From assembly GCA_016718655.1 (NCBI GenBank), contig JADKCV010000001.1, positions 248,001 through 312,000 of the forward strand: a DNA stretch of 64,000 bases, in the 5' to 3' direction. Both the position numbers and the translations under genes were made by a program. The notes beneath the pieces are model-generated. The model searched no databases, was not told the origin of the DNA, and was given only the letters and a program-made list of their open reading frames with translations. The DNA comes from Flavobacteriales bacterium. GTDB lineage: Bacteria; Bacteroidota; Bacteroidia; Flavobacteriales_F; PHOS-HE28. Positions 9,404-19,637 of this stretch are shown here, piece after piece; the stretch's first letter is position 1; every line of letters starts with the position of its first letter.

Positions 9404-12400
9404 CTACCGGACTAGTGTGATATTCCCGCTCTGCTCCACGACATCCCCATTGGTCAACGTCGCAGTGAGCCGGAATACGAAAACGGCAGGGTTGAGCGCT
9501 TTGCCTTCGTAGGTACCATCCCAGCAGGTCTTCGGGTCGCTGCTTTCGAAGATCAGTTTCCCCCAGCGATCGTAGATGGAGAAGGCCATGGTGGTGATGC
9601 AATCGCCGTACACACATTGTTGGTCGTTCTTACCGCTGGCGTTGGGGCTGAAGGCCGTGGGCACGAATACCGCTCCACAGGGTTTCTCGGTGAGGATGCG
9701 CACACAGGCCGTGTCGGTGCATTGGTTGGCATCGGTGACCACCACGCAGTACACCGTGGTGTCCGTAGGCGATGCGGTCGGTGATTGGCAGGTGGTGCAA
9801 CTGAGACCGGTCGCAGGTGACCAGAGGTAGGTGCCGCCACCGCTAGCGAAGAGCGTGGTGCTTTCGCCGCCGGTCAAGACGGTGTCCAGCGCAGTCACTT
9901 GGGCCACGGGTTGGCTCACTTGGGCCACGGCAACGGTTGCGGTATCGGCGCATCCATTGGCGTCGGTCACGACCAGAGCATACTCGCCAGGAGCAATACT
10001 CGTCAGCGTATCATCGTCCAGAACGCCGTTGCTCCATGCGAGGCTGTATCCAAATGGCATGTTGAAGTCCGGTACGCCACCCGTGATGGATTCCATGAAC
10101 AAGGTACCCGTAGGGGAGTTGCACGCGCTGGCGCTGGAACCGATCAGGACTTCAAGCGCTGTTGGAGCTACGACGACAACTGATACAGTTTCCGAAAGGC
10201 CGTTCACATCCGTGACGGTGACCGTGTGTTCACCTTCGCACAAGCCAGTGGCTGTGGCGGTGGTCTGGCCGTTGTCCCACACGAAAGTGTACGGGGCGAC
10301 TCCATTGATCCCCGATGCCGTGGCCGTGGCCGAGCAATCGCCACCACAAGCCAACGCCGAGTTCACCGCTGTGGCGTAGAACGGCGCGCAGCCCGCTGAT
10401 TCGCAGTCGGTCGGTGAATAGTGCAGGATGAACGAATCGTCCGAAGACACCGTCGCATCATTCATGTAGTAGGCACCGTTGCCAGGGTCCAGCGTGGTGA
10501 AGCCACCACCTTGCGATTCGCCAACGGCATAGAGATCACCTTGAGCGCTCACGGTCATGGCCGAGCGATGATCATCCCATGGGCCGCTGTGGAACGTGGA
10601 CCAGGTGAGCGCTCCGTTGGGGGTGAAGCGCATCAAGACCATATCACCGCCGTAGGAATTCGCTGGATCACCATCACCATACACCCCATCGAAGGTGCTG
10701 TTGCAACCGCCGCTCAACAAGGGCACGTTCGGCGACACACCGAAACCGAGCGCTTCGTAGGTGGTGTAGATGTTCCCACAAGCGTCCATGGCCAGTTGCT
10801 GTTCGGTGCTGCATTGTTCGGTTACGGTACCGCCCAATTGGGTCCGCCATTGCAATGTGCCCGCTGCATTGAATCCGATGAGGCAAGCATCTCCCTCTCC
10901 CGTCGCACTGTTCTGGAACGCACCGGCGAACACACCCGTAGCGAGCGGTGTGAAGGCATCCGGCGAATGGGTGGCTTGAACGACCAGTCGGCCGTCCGTT
11001 CCAATAGCAAGCCCGTGCACGTTGGGCGAATCACCAAGATCGAAATAGGTACCCCATTGCTGCGCACCGGCGCTACTGAAGACGGCGATATAGCCATCAT
11101 CAAAACCATCGACAGCGTTCTGCGCCGCGCCACTGAACGGCCCAGTAGCCACTACAGGTGCACCGCTGCCTCCTCCACCGGCCATGACGAACTGACCGGC
11201 TGCTGTCGTAGCCACGCTCTTGTTGCGGAACATCATGGTGGGGAAACCCGACGCCCACTGCAGGGCGCCGTTGGCCGATAAGCCGAGCAGATACGTCTGG
11301 CTATCGGCCGGAGGCAGGTAGTACGCACCGGCGAACGATCCGGTACCGGGTTGATCGAGCATCACCCCATCGTCCGTGGAGCCCGCCATGAAGATCCGGC
11401 CTGTGGCATCGCTGGTGATCCCCGAGATGTGCGCCCCGCCGAGGAAGGTCGCCCACTCGCGTTGTCCACCCGGTGTGAAGCCCACGATCATGGCGTCGGA
11501 CTCGAACACACCACCGCCATAGGTGTTGCTGTAGTACGCACCAGCGAAACTGCCGATGCCCGGCTGCGTTACGAAATCAGTCTTCGCGGTTCCGGCCAAC
11601 AGGATGCGATCGTTGGCATCCACATGCAACTGCAATGGCAGATCGATACCACTATAGAGCGTTGACCAGAGCAACACACCGGTGTTGCTGAACGCCTGCA
11701 GGAAGCCGCCGAAGACCACATCGGTGAAGGCACCGTTGAACGTGAGCGTATCGAAGGGCACCGGGAATCCGAAGCCCCCGCCGCCATATCCCGCCACGAT
11801 CACATCGCCGTTGCTCTTGGTCTTCACGGTCATGGGACCATCGAGCTGATCGGTATGCGTGAAGGTGGCCCAGGTAAGCTGCGGATCGATCACCAACGTA
11901 GCGCCCGGCACGCGGTGCGTGGGTAGCTCGAACCGGATGCGCACGCGGTGCTTGTCCAAGGCCGTCAGATGAAATCCGCTTTGGACCTGTTCACCACTTT
12001 CCTTCCAATAGCTCACCGGCGCATGCTCGGTGAGCGTGCCCATTCCGGTGGGGATGGAGATGCCACCGTCAGCCGTCGGCGATACAGGTTGCTCGCTGTG
12101 GTACACGAAGCGGATGTCGTTGGGGTCGCCGTTGGCGTGCACGATGAAGTCGTACTTCAAGCCCTGTTCATTGGTGTACAACACCCAATCGATGCCGGGA
12201 TAGACTTCACGCACGATGGCACGCCCATACCGATGCAGACCCGTGATGCCTTGCGGACAATGCTTGAGGGTAGTCGTAGCGCGCGGTGCCCTCCTCCTCA
12301 AGTACGATGTTCTCCGGGCGGATTTCAGCGCCTTCCAGACGCATGTGCGCCCAGGCCATTTCCGCCGTCACCACCTTGGGTTTGGTGCGAAAGAAGGGCC

Positions 12401-12671
12401 GCTGCTTAGGTCCGGCCTTCCGCTTCTCCTCCAGCGATTCGGTGACGCGCTTGGTGAAGACGTAGCTCAACCCGGTGGTGGTGAGGTAGGTGCTCAAGCC
12501 CTTGCCCTCCGCTTTCAGTAGGATGAAGGGCGCAGGTTCCCCTTTGACCGTAGTGAACTGGCCGCGGTTGGGTTCGAAGCGCGGCACGGTCGCGGAGTTC
12601 GGGTTTCCGGCGAAAAGCGCTGAAACACCTAAGGAGCTAAGCGCAAAAAGGGTCTGACGGAGGTTGATCAT
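9404..12671 (-). CDS. Giant secreted DUF7948/SBBP-type protein with SprB repeats and type B sorting domain; one frame change
   Basis: Two open frames join at 12240-12290. Dropping one base of the GGG run at 12268-12270 restores YDYLKHCPQGITGLHRYGR and gives about 1088 residues. The signal peptide is at residues 1-22. The N-terminal domain (FEPNRGQF ... REVYPGIDWVLYTNEQG) is of the DUF7948 kind found before SBBP beta-propeller repeats. Residues about 230-680 hold blades that repeatedly show GxGxFxGAYY. SprB-like repeats follow (YTFVWDNGQTTATATGLCEG, VTVTDVNG), then a CHU_C type B domain (PTAFSPNASGKNDQQC, IYDRWGKLIF, NITLVR). It is a paralogue of 14229-17561. Likely a large cell-surface fibre or adhesin exported by type IX; the ligand is unknown. 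Confidence 0.87.
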
Positions 12672-12787
12672 CGGGTTCAGGCACAGGAGGACGGAGACAC
12701 AAAGGTCCTTCGTTCCACTAGGCTAACCCGAAAAAAGGGGGGATGGTTGGGTCGAGCCTCTGATCCACCAACAGAAGTGTCACCCGA

Positions 12788-14132
12788 CTATAGCTTCACG
12801 ACACGCAAGACCGCCCCTTGGACTTGCACCATATAGACACCCGGCATTAAACGCCCGGGGTAGATGTGCTGCGCAGGGCCTTCATACAAAACGGACCCTG
12901 TGGCGTTCAGTAGCCGTACTGGCACGGTCGGCTGAACGCCTATTAGTTCCAGTTCCTCCGTGAAAGGATTCGGCCACGCCACGATCGTCTCTCCCTCCGC
13001 TTCATGCACCTGCGTGCTCAAGCAATCGAATCCGTGGAGGTGCGACGGGCAGCTTGAACTGAGCGGGTACCAAGGGCTCATCACTGGTTCGACCACACAT
13101 CCTCAGGCGTTCGACCCACACCACCGTGCCATCAACGTATCTGTCGCGTTCGTAGCGTTAGCATGGATCATCAACGAACCGGTCATCAGATGTACATCAT
13201 CGCCGTAGGAAATGGTGCCTGCGGTATCGTAACGGAACGGCAGCGGGAACTCATGTGCTCACTGCGCGTGGCCTCTTGAAAGCGATGGAAAGCGCTGCAA
13301 TCTTCTGCGGCGTTGTAGAGCATGTATCCAGCGTTGTCGGAGGAAGGCGTCAGTGACTCGCGTCGCTCACGGTTGACAGTTCCGCATGGCGCACCCAGCC
13401 CTGGCCCTGGGGTTCACCACGGGGCCCGTGAAGTTCATCCTGCGCCGGCGTGGTGGGTATCCATGCGCGCATGCAAGCATAGGTGCTGGGGTAGGTCAGG
13501 AGCCAACTGTTGAAGGTGCGCCACCGAAAGGCGGGCAGGCGCGAAGTAATCCGTGACCTCCAGGTCGGGTTGTTGCCCCAGCACGCCGAGTGCACTGGCT
13601 CCATGGTGAGGCGCAACGTTGAAGGTGGCCAAGCACCCACATACAGCCCATCGCCACCGCTTTCGCGCAAGGTCAATCCCTTCACTGTGACCCCATCGCC
13701 AATCGGTCGCAGCAGTACCGAACTCACTGTCATTGAGCAACGCATATTCAGACCGGTTCATCTGGAAGGTGGCCCCATAGCCGATGATGGTGATGTTCGT
13801 GCTGGTCCTAAGTTGGAACAGGGTCGCGTAGATGTTGTTGAAGGCGCCAGGCCTCGCTCGAAGCACCACACCCGGTTGGAAGATGATGGTCTTGTCGCGG
13901 GTTGGTCAAGGTGCTCGGCCCCACGTTGGCATCATCCGCCGGCAGTTGCACCGTATCGGCATCGCTGGCCAGGTCGATGGCCGCTTGGAACCGCGGCGGG
14001 GCGTTCGTTACGGTGTAACCGATACGTGCTGGCGTTGAAGGTTGAGCTGCCTGGATCATCCCGAAGCAACACACTAGAATGGCAAAGTTTCGCTGGAGTA
14101 AAAGGTATCTGTAGTGAGAGGGGCGAAGGCAT
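12788..14132 (-). pseudogene. Decayed parallel beta-helix protein with type A sorting domain
   Basis: Fragments of one protein appear in changing frames on the minus strand. They are: a signal-like ATG at 14132; an N-terminal piece (GYTVTNAPPRFQAAIDLAS); beta-helix strands TNITIIGYGATFQMN and GVTVKGLTLRESGGDGLYVG; then further pieces; EFPLPFRYDTAGTISYG near 13240-13200; and at the end a type A sorting domain (WPNPFTEELELIGV ... MPGVYMVQVQG) to the TAG at 12788. At least four frame changes occur in about 1.3 kb, far denser than the single changes in other genes here, so I treat it as a real pseudogene. The intact ancestor was probably a secreted right-handed beta-helix protein. It sits between two paralogous SBBP-type giants in module B. 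Confidence 0.7.
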
Positions 14133-14228
14133 GCGAAGGACGTTCACCGATCAGAACGTATCGATGTAGCGCCGACCGATGTGAACTCGAGAATCCAGTA
14201 CGCTGACCTTCGTACTTGGGGGTGCTCA

Positions 14229-17200
14229 TCATCGCACCAAGGTGATGTTCCCCTGCCGCTCCACTGTTTCACCACTCGTGAGTGTGGCATTCAGCACGTA
14301 CACGAACACTCCGGGGTTCAGCGGCTCACCGTTATGAAGGCCGTCCCAACAGATCTTCGCGTCGGTGGTCTCGAAGACCCTGTTGCCCAAGCGATCGTAG
14401 ATCCGGAAGACCATGCTGCTGATGCAGTCGCCATACACGCATTGCTGATCGTTCCTGCCGCTCGCGTTCGGACTGAACGCGTTGGGGACGAAGACCTCGC
14501 AGGCCCTTAGCACCACCACCTGAACACAAGCCGTATCCGAGCAGCCATTCACCGTGAATGCGGTAACGCAGTACTCCGTGGTATCCGTCGGTGTCGCGAT
14601 GGGGTTAGGGCAGGTGGTGCAACTCAATCCAGTGGATGGTGACCATTGGTAGGATGTTCCACCGAGGCCCACAAGCTGAACGCTCTCACCAGCAGTAATG
14701 GAAGTCGGCGTGGCTATGGCAGCGGCTGTGGGCGCATTGCTTGCGATGATCCGTACGGTATCCGTTGCGGTGCAACCGGATGTATCCGTGACGACGACCA
14801 CGTATTCCCCGGCACCCAGACCGGTCGCGGTGCTGGTGAGTTGACCGTTGTCCCATTGATAGTCGTAGTAGGCCGAGTCCCAGATCGAGAAGTTCACCGT
14901 GGCGGTGCCGGTCGCGCTTTCGCAGAGCGATGGCGTGGTGGAGATGTCGAGCACGATCGGCAGCGGTTCCGGCAGGTCCAAGGTGAGCGTGCTGGTCTGT
15001 CCGTCAGCATCGGTAACGGTCACACTGTGCATACCGGCGCAAAGACCGGTCGCCGTGGCCGTGGTCTGTCCGTTGCTCCAGGTGTAGGTGAACGGTGCTT
15101 GGCCTTGGGTCGAGTTCACTGTAGCGGAGGCATCGCAATCGCCATTGCAAACCAGTTCACTGAACTGCAGGCCCAGTGTGAGTGCTGTGCAGGTTTCACA
15201 GGCGGTAGGCACCAGTTTCATGATGAACGCATCATCGCCCAAGGGCAACGGCGGTTGATCATCGAAGTACGCTCCGCCACCGGGGTTGATGTACTGGAAA
15301 TCGCCGATGCTCTCCTGGTCGTAGGTCTCTGCCGTGAGGAAGATCACATTGCTTATCGGATCGATGGTGAACGGCGGCCGGAATTCCCCTCCACCACCGC
15401 CGATGTAGGTGGAATAGTTGAGCGCCCCCGAGGTGGTGAAACGCATGAGGAACACATCCTCCCAACCGTAGTTGTTATCGAGCACCGGATCGACGCTACT
15501 GCCGCAACCCGGATCGACGATGGGCATGTCCGCAGAAACGGTGTTGATGGCGAAGAGGATGTTCCCGCACTTGTCCACGTTGAGCTGCTCGGTGGAAAGG
15601 TGGGTGGGATTGAACGAGGGTCCACCACCCTCGATCTGCCAGCGGCCGAAGAAGGTGGTCCAACTGCGCGCTCCCGAAGGCTCGAAGCCAACGATGTACG
15701 CGTCCTGGTTCTGCATCACATCATCGAAGTAGGCCCCCGTGAAGCTGCCCGTGCCCGGAAGCAACGGCAGATCGGGAGAATCGGAGAGCCCACCGATGAT
15801 GATCCGGCCCGACTGGTCGGTATCAAGCCCGATGATCACATCCTCGTTCGACGCACCGAAGTAGGTACACCATTCCAACGCACCGTTGGGTGCAAGCCCG
15901 ATCAACGCGCCGTCGTACTCGCTGTCGTATGTGGCATCCACATAAGCTCCTGCCATAGCGCCGGTGGCGATGATGGGCAGGTTGATGGACCCGGTGTTCG
16001 CTGCGATGAAGTGTCGGCCATCAGGGCGCGTGGTGATGTGTGCAGTAGCATCGTCACCGTTACCACCGAAATAAGTGGCCCAAAGTTTGGTTCCGTTCGG
16101 CGAGAAGCCGAGGATGCACATCTCCAACGCACCAGCCGACGTCGGTTGAGAATAAGCGCCAGTGAACACGCCGGTTCCTGCTTGCACGACCAGATCCGAA
16201 GCCTCCACATTGCCCACGATGATGATATTCCCCGCCGGATCGGTGGTCACCGTGCGCGCCATCCGGCCACCGAAGAAGGTCGCCCATTCCCGCACACCGC
16301 CAGGCGCGAAGGCCGCAATGCACATGTCCATGTTCTCGTTGTTCGGCTGCGTGGGTTGGTAGTATGCTCCGGTGAACGTGCCGATGCCAGCCTGTACGGC
16401 GAACGTGGTATCGCCCTGGCCTACCGCCAGGATGCGGTCGTTCGCATCGCAATACACCTGCCCGAAGAAGGCCCCTTGGTACACGGTGCTCCAGAGTAAC
16501 ACACCAGCACTGGAAAAGGCGCGCAAGAAGCAACCGAAGAAGCCGTCCACTGATCCGACCGCATAGGCACCGCTATAGCTTCCGGTACCGACGCCGAGCG
16601 GGAATCCAGTGCCCCAGCCTTCGTAGCCCGTGGTGATCACATCGCCATTGCTGTTGGTGCAGATCGAGAACGGACCATCGAGCTGGTCGCACGCCATCAG
16701 CGTGTTCCAGGTGATCTGCGGATCGATCACCCGGGTGTTCAACGGATCGATGCCGCGCAGCGCGAAGCCTACTTCTGTCCTATGCTCATCGATGGGTTTC
16801 ACCGTGAACGTGTTAGCGATGGGTGTTCTTTTCCCCTGCACGTAGCTCACTGGGGCCGCTTCCTGAATTGTGCCCATGGAGGTCCGTATCACCAGACCAC
16901 CGCGCTCATCCACCATTACCGGCTGCTCCGCATCGAACACCATGCGGATCAATGATGCATCTGCTCCGGGATGTACCACGAAGTCATACTTGAACCCGCC
17001 CTTGTCATCGCCGTACAGGACCCAATCGATCCCAGGATAGACATCACGCACGGTGATCCTCGTATAAGCGCGCACATCCGTCACAGGTCCGTTGGGATCA
17101 TCCAAGAAGAAGTTGTAGCGCGCACTGGTGGGGTCCTCCTTTACGATGTGCTCGCGATCGATCCGCGCGCCAAGTAATTCCACGCTTGCCCAGGCCATGT

Positions 17201-17561
17201 GTACGGTGGCTTTCGGGCGGTTCATGGCGTGGCCTTTCTCCAGGCTCACGCGGTGGCGTTGGCGCCGGTCGCCCTTGCGTCCCTTCTCGAAGCGTGTAAA
17301 TGCGTAGGTGAGTCCCTCTTCAGTGACCCACACTTTCAGTTCCGGCGTCTCCGCGCGGAAAAGGATATGTGGCACGGGCTGCTGGGCCATGTCGCGGAAC
17401 TGGCCCTTGTTCTCCAAGAAGGCGAACTGCGCGGCGTTCTTTGGCGGATCGATGGCCTTGAGCGCTCCACTGAAGAGGACAACCAGCAGGGGAACGGAAG
17501 AAACTCTCAGCAGGAAGGCGGAAGTCAAGAACTGTCTAAGGTTGTTACCGAGGGCGAACAT
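14229..17561 (-). CDS. Giant secreted DUF7948/SBBP-type protein with SprB repeats and type B sorting domain
   Basis: This intact 1110-residue protein begins 12 bases after the membrane-spanning regulator gene of module B. A hydrophobic signal segment lies at residues about 12-35. The DUF7948-type domain follows (FLENKGQFRDM ... VRDVYPGIDWVLYGDDKGG). Residues about 270-790 are SBBP-like blades with recurring GTGxFTGAYxQP motifs and TYFGG strands. SprB-like repeats follow (FTYTWSNGQTTATATGLCAG, HSVTVTDADG), then a CHU_C domain (FVPNAFSPNASGRNDQQC, IYDRLGNRVF, NITLVR). The sorting domain predicts type IX export and surface retention. Its paralogue is at 9404-12671. Position makes it the prime target or partner of the module B sigma / regulator pair. 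Confidence 0.92.
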   Translation of the reverse strand: MFALGNNLRQFLTSAFLLRVSSVPLLVVLFSGALKAIDPPKNAAQFAFLENKGQFRDMAQQPVPHILFRAETPELKVWVTEEGLTYAFTRFEKGRKGDRRQRHRVSLEKGHAMNRPKATVHMAWASVELLGARIDREHIVKEDPTSARYNFFLDDPNGPVTDVRAYTRITVRDVYPGIDWVLYGDDKGGFKYDFVVHPGADASLIRMVFDAEQPVMVDERGGLVIRTSMGTIQEAAPVSYVQGKRTPIANTFTVKPIDEHRTEVGFALRGIDPLNTRVIDPQITWNTLMACDQLDGPFSICTNSNGDVITTGYEGWGTGFPLGVGTGSYSGAYAVGSVDGFFGCFLRAFSSAGVLLWSTVYQGAFFGQVYCDANDRILAVGQGDTTFAVQAGIGTFTGAYYQPTQPNNENMDMCIAAFAPGGVREWATFFGGRMARTVTTDPAGNIIIVGNVEASDLVVQAGTGVFTGAYSQPTSAGALEMCILGFSPNGTKLWATYFGGNGDDATAHITTRPDGRHFIAANTGSINLPIIATGAMAGAYVDATYDSEYDGALIGLAPNGALEWCTYFGASNEDVIIGLDTDQSGRIIIGGLSDSPDLPLLPGTGSFTGAYFDDVMQNQDAYIVGFEPSGARSWTTFFGRWQIEGGGPSFNPTHLSTEQLNVDKCGNILFAINTVSADMPIVDPGCGSSVDPVLDNNYGWEDVFLMRFTTSGALNYSTYIGGGGGEFRPPFTIDPISNVIFLTAETYDQESIGDFQYINPGGGAYFDDQPPLPLGDDAFIMKLVPTACETCTALTLGLQFSELVCNGDCDASATVNSTQGQAPFTYTWSNGQTTATATGLCAGMHSVTVTDADGQTSTLTLDLPEPLPIVLDISTTPSLCESATGTATVNFSIWDSAYYDYQWDNGQLTSTATGLGAGEYVVVVTDTSGCTATDTVRIIASNAPTAAAIATPTSITAGESVQLVGLGGTSYQWSPSTGLSCTTCPNPIATPTDTTEYCVTAFTVNGCSDTACVQVVVLRACEVFVPNAFSPNASGRNDQQCVYGDCISSMVFRIYDRLGNRVFETTDAKICWDGLHNGEPLNPGVFVYVLNATLTSGETVERQGNITLVR

Positions 17562-17573
17562 CTGATCGGCTCC

Positions 17574-18818
17574 TCAGAAGGTGGAACGGTCCAGACGCCA
17601 GGTGAGCCCGGCACTGATCCCGGCACTGGATGCGCGCGCGTCCTTCAGCAGGCCGTTCTGTGCCACGCTGCCCAACTGCGCCTTCCACATCGGCCCTGCA
17701 CTCAAGCTCAAGCGCTCGTTCAAGCGATAAGTGGCCTGCGGCCTGAGCATCCACGAGTAATTCACGGTGTTGAATGCATCGTCCGGGAACCCGCTTCCAG
17801 AGCGAGCACCTTCCGTCGGATAGCGCCCGCCGGAATCGAAAAGGAAGTCGAGGCTCATGCCCCCTTGCACCAGAACACCGAAGCGCTTGAAGCCAACCTC
17901 TACACCGGCGAGTAGTGGGACCTCCACGTAATTGAGATCAACGTCCGCCGTGCCTTGTCCGGCCTGCATACCGTAGGTGCCGTAGTGGATACCTGTCGCC
18001 AGGGAGACATAACGCGACTTGACGCGATACTCCAATCCATAAAGCGATCCGTTCCGGGTTGCTCCATCTGATGCGCTGCCTTCTGCGGTTTTCACGCTGA
18101 GCGGGGCGCCAAACAAGTGCAATTCGCCAAGGGAGCGACACTTCGCATGTTCCATTTCCCGGTGAACGGGCATCGCGGCCAGCGGCTCCGTGTTCAGCGA
18201 CCAGCGAGTACGCATGAAGCCGATCAACTCGCGAGTGGTCCCATCGGTGATCAACACATCTCCTTGGTCTACATCGCCAGATATTTGCTCTTCAACGTCA
18301 ACCAAGAGCGACGTACCCACACCCGAGAAACCCGATCGGGCAGGGCGTACTTTCTGATCGCGCGCCACACGTTGTACCTCTAGGATGGAAGCTCCTCGGT
18401 CGCCATCATTCCTGGCGGTTCCGGATGATACGTTGTCGGGTCCTGCTACATCAGAGCTTACAGCTACGATAAGGGCCGAGGCCTGCGCAACAGCGTTCGG
18501 CTGATCCATGTTCAGACCCACATCGTCGACAACTTCGTTGCTGTTGAGGACGACAGGCTGACCCAATGCGCCATCCGCGTCCGCGCTATTGTCCGTAGCC
18601 ACATCGCTCCCGGAAGTGGACCACCATAGCATGGCCACTACCGGCACCAATGCCGAAAGCCACCACGCGGAGAGCTTACCGCTCCCGGCAACGACCGGCG
18701 CTGAGTTACGCGCTTCTAATAGCGCACGCACCGCTTCATACTCGCCGTCTTCTACGGGGAACTTGCGGTGCTCAAGCCGCTCCCGGAACAGACCATCCAC
18801 CCACCGTTTGCTGCTCAT
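17574..18818 (-). CDS. Putative dual-membrane-spanning anti-sigma factor (module B)
   Basis: The ATG at 18818 overlaps the sigma stop (ATGA), which fixes the start and gives 414 residues. Residues 1-48 form a basic and acidic cytoplasmic head (KRWVDGLFRERLEHRKFP). Residues about 50-66 (SAWWLSALVPVVAMLWW) are a single membrane helix. Residues about 67-230 are a low-complexity Asp/Ser/Val-rich linker, long enough to cross the periplasm. Residues about 230-414 look like an outer-membrane barrel (GLEYRVKSRYVSLATGIHYG, VDLNYVEVPLLAGVEVGFKR, LRPQATYRLNERLSLSAG) and end in Phe. It shares head, helix and barrel motifs with 7200-8646. Known relatives in layout are the Bacteroides Dma anti-sigma factors. 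I infer that it senses envelope or surface status and holds the sigma factor. Confidence 0.82.
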   Translation of the reverse strand: MSSKRWVDGLFRERLEHRKFPVEDGEYEAVRALLEARNSAPVVAGSGKLSAWWLSALVPVVAMLWWSTSGSDVATDNSADADGALGQPVVLNSNEVVDDVGLNMDQPNAVAQASALIVAVSSDVAGPDNVSSGTARNDGDRGASILEVQRVARDQKVRPARSGFSGVGTSLLVDVEEQISGDVDQGDVLITDGTTRELIGFMRTRWSLNTEPLAAMPVHREMEHAKCRSLGELHLFGAPLSVKTAEGSASDGATRNGSLYGLEYRVKSRYVSLATGIHYGTYGMQAGQGTADVDLNYVEVPLLAGVEVGFKRFGVLVQGGMSLDFLFDSGGRYPTEGARSGSGFPDDAFNTVNYSWMLRPQATYRLNERLSLSAGPMWKAQLGSVAQNGLLKDARASSAGISAGLTWRLDRSTF

Positions 18819-19387
18819 GCGCTTTGCAGGATAAGGTGTGGGCGAACGGCCTTGGCGAGCATGGCCTGAAGCAATTGGCGGGCGTGGTTCACATGCCACT
18901 TCGAGGTGCCTTCGGAGATGTGCAACTGCTCGGCGATCTCCCGGTGCTTCCACCCGTCGATGGCGTACAGGTTGAACACCTGGCGGCTGACCGTTGGCAA
19001 TTGGTCCATCATGTGCTGCAACTCTTCGGTCTCGATCATCTCCTCCACACCGTTCACATCAGCCGTGTACAGGTTCTCTGCGTTCTCCACCAGGGTGGGC
19101 ACCTGGGCCCTCTCTGCCACCTTGCGGTCACGTTGTTCGTTCAGCACCGTATTGATCGTGATCCTTCGGCACCAAGCCTCGAACGGCGCCGATGGATCGC
19201 GTGTGGGCAAATGGTCGAGGATCTTCATGAACGCAGTGTTCACCATGGCATTCCTGAGCTGAGCATCCCGCTCGTAGCGACGGGCGATGGAGAGGAGGTC
19301 GTTGCGCAGCACCTTGTACAGTTCGAACTGGGCCGCGCTGTCCTTGCGGACGCACCGTTCCAATAACGAATCACTGAGCCTGAGCAT
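18815..19387 (-). CDS. ECF-family RNA polymerase sigma factor (module B)
   Basis: This 190-residue protein shows sigma region 2 (QFELYKVLRNDLLSIARRYE, FEAWCRRITINTVLNEQR) and region 4 with a helix-turn-helix (LPTVSRQVFNLYAIDGWKHR, EIAEQLHISEGTSKWHVNHA). It is about the same size as, and clearly paralogous to, the sigma factor at 8643-9218. It is the first gene of module B and is translationally coupled to the membrane-spanning protein. Upstream lies a 250-base gap shared with a divergent sulfur/porin cluster. Confidence 0.92.
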   Translation of the reverse strand: MLRLSDSLLERCVRKDSAAQFELYKVLRNDLLSIARRYERDAQLRNAMVNTAFMKILDHLPTRDPSAPFEAWCRRITINTVLNEQRDRKVAERAQVPTLVENAENLYTADVNGVEEMIETEELQHMMDQLPTVSRQVFNLYAIDGWKHREIAEQLHISEGTSKWHVNHARQLLQAMLAKAVRPHLILQSA

Positions 19388-19637
19388 ATTACTTCATGTC
19401 ACTGCCTTCGGACACTCATCCTGCCATTAGCCATCCTCGGTCCGCTGATCAGTCGGGATCGGGATCCGGCCTGGTAAGTCAAGAAGTCCTATCGACTTGT
19501 TGACACCAAATTCGGGTGGATGGTTGGGCGGCTGTGAAAATTAAGCCATCGACTTGAGCACAAGTGACATTCCTTGGTCCAGTTCGCGTGTGACAGAGGT
19601 CACGATCCTGGGTGATCGGTAAGTGGACCTTTGCACC
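19388..19637. other. Divergent intergenic region between sigma module B and the DsrE/porin cluster
   Basis: This 250-base gap must serve the sigma module (leftward) and the DsrE-like gene (rightward). I see no coding frame. It holds a CRP/FNR-like palindrome at 19589-19604 and no clear housekeeping TAnnTTTG box. Confidence 0.45.
19589..19604 (+). promoter_or_regulatory. CRP/FNR-like palindrome upstream of DsrE-like gene
   Basis: The bases read TGTGA, six bases, TCACG, one base off the TGTGA-N6-TCACA form bound by CRP/FNR-family regulators. It ends 33 bases before the DsrE-like start at 19638. No regulator of that family is encoded in the window, so its use is inferred. Confidence 0.35.

Noticed and set aside
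14646..16499. A 617-codon open frame on the plus strand opposite the SBBP-type giant
   Set aside because: Low-complexity, Arg/Gly/His-rich translation with no motifs; a shadow of the repeat-rich minus-strand gene.
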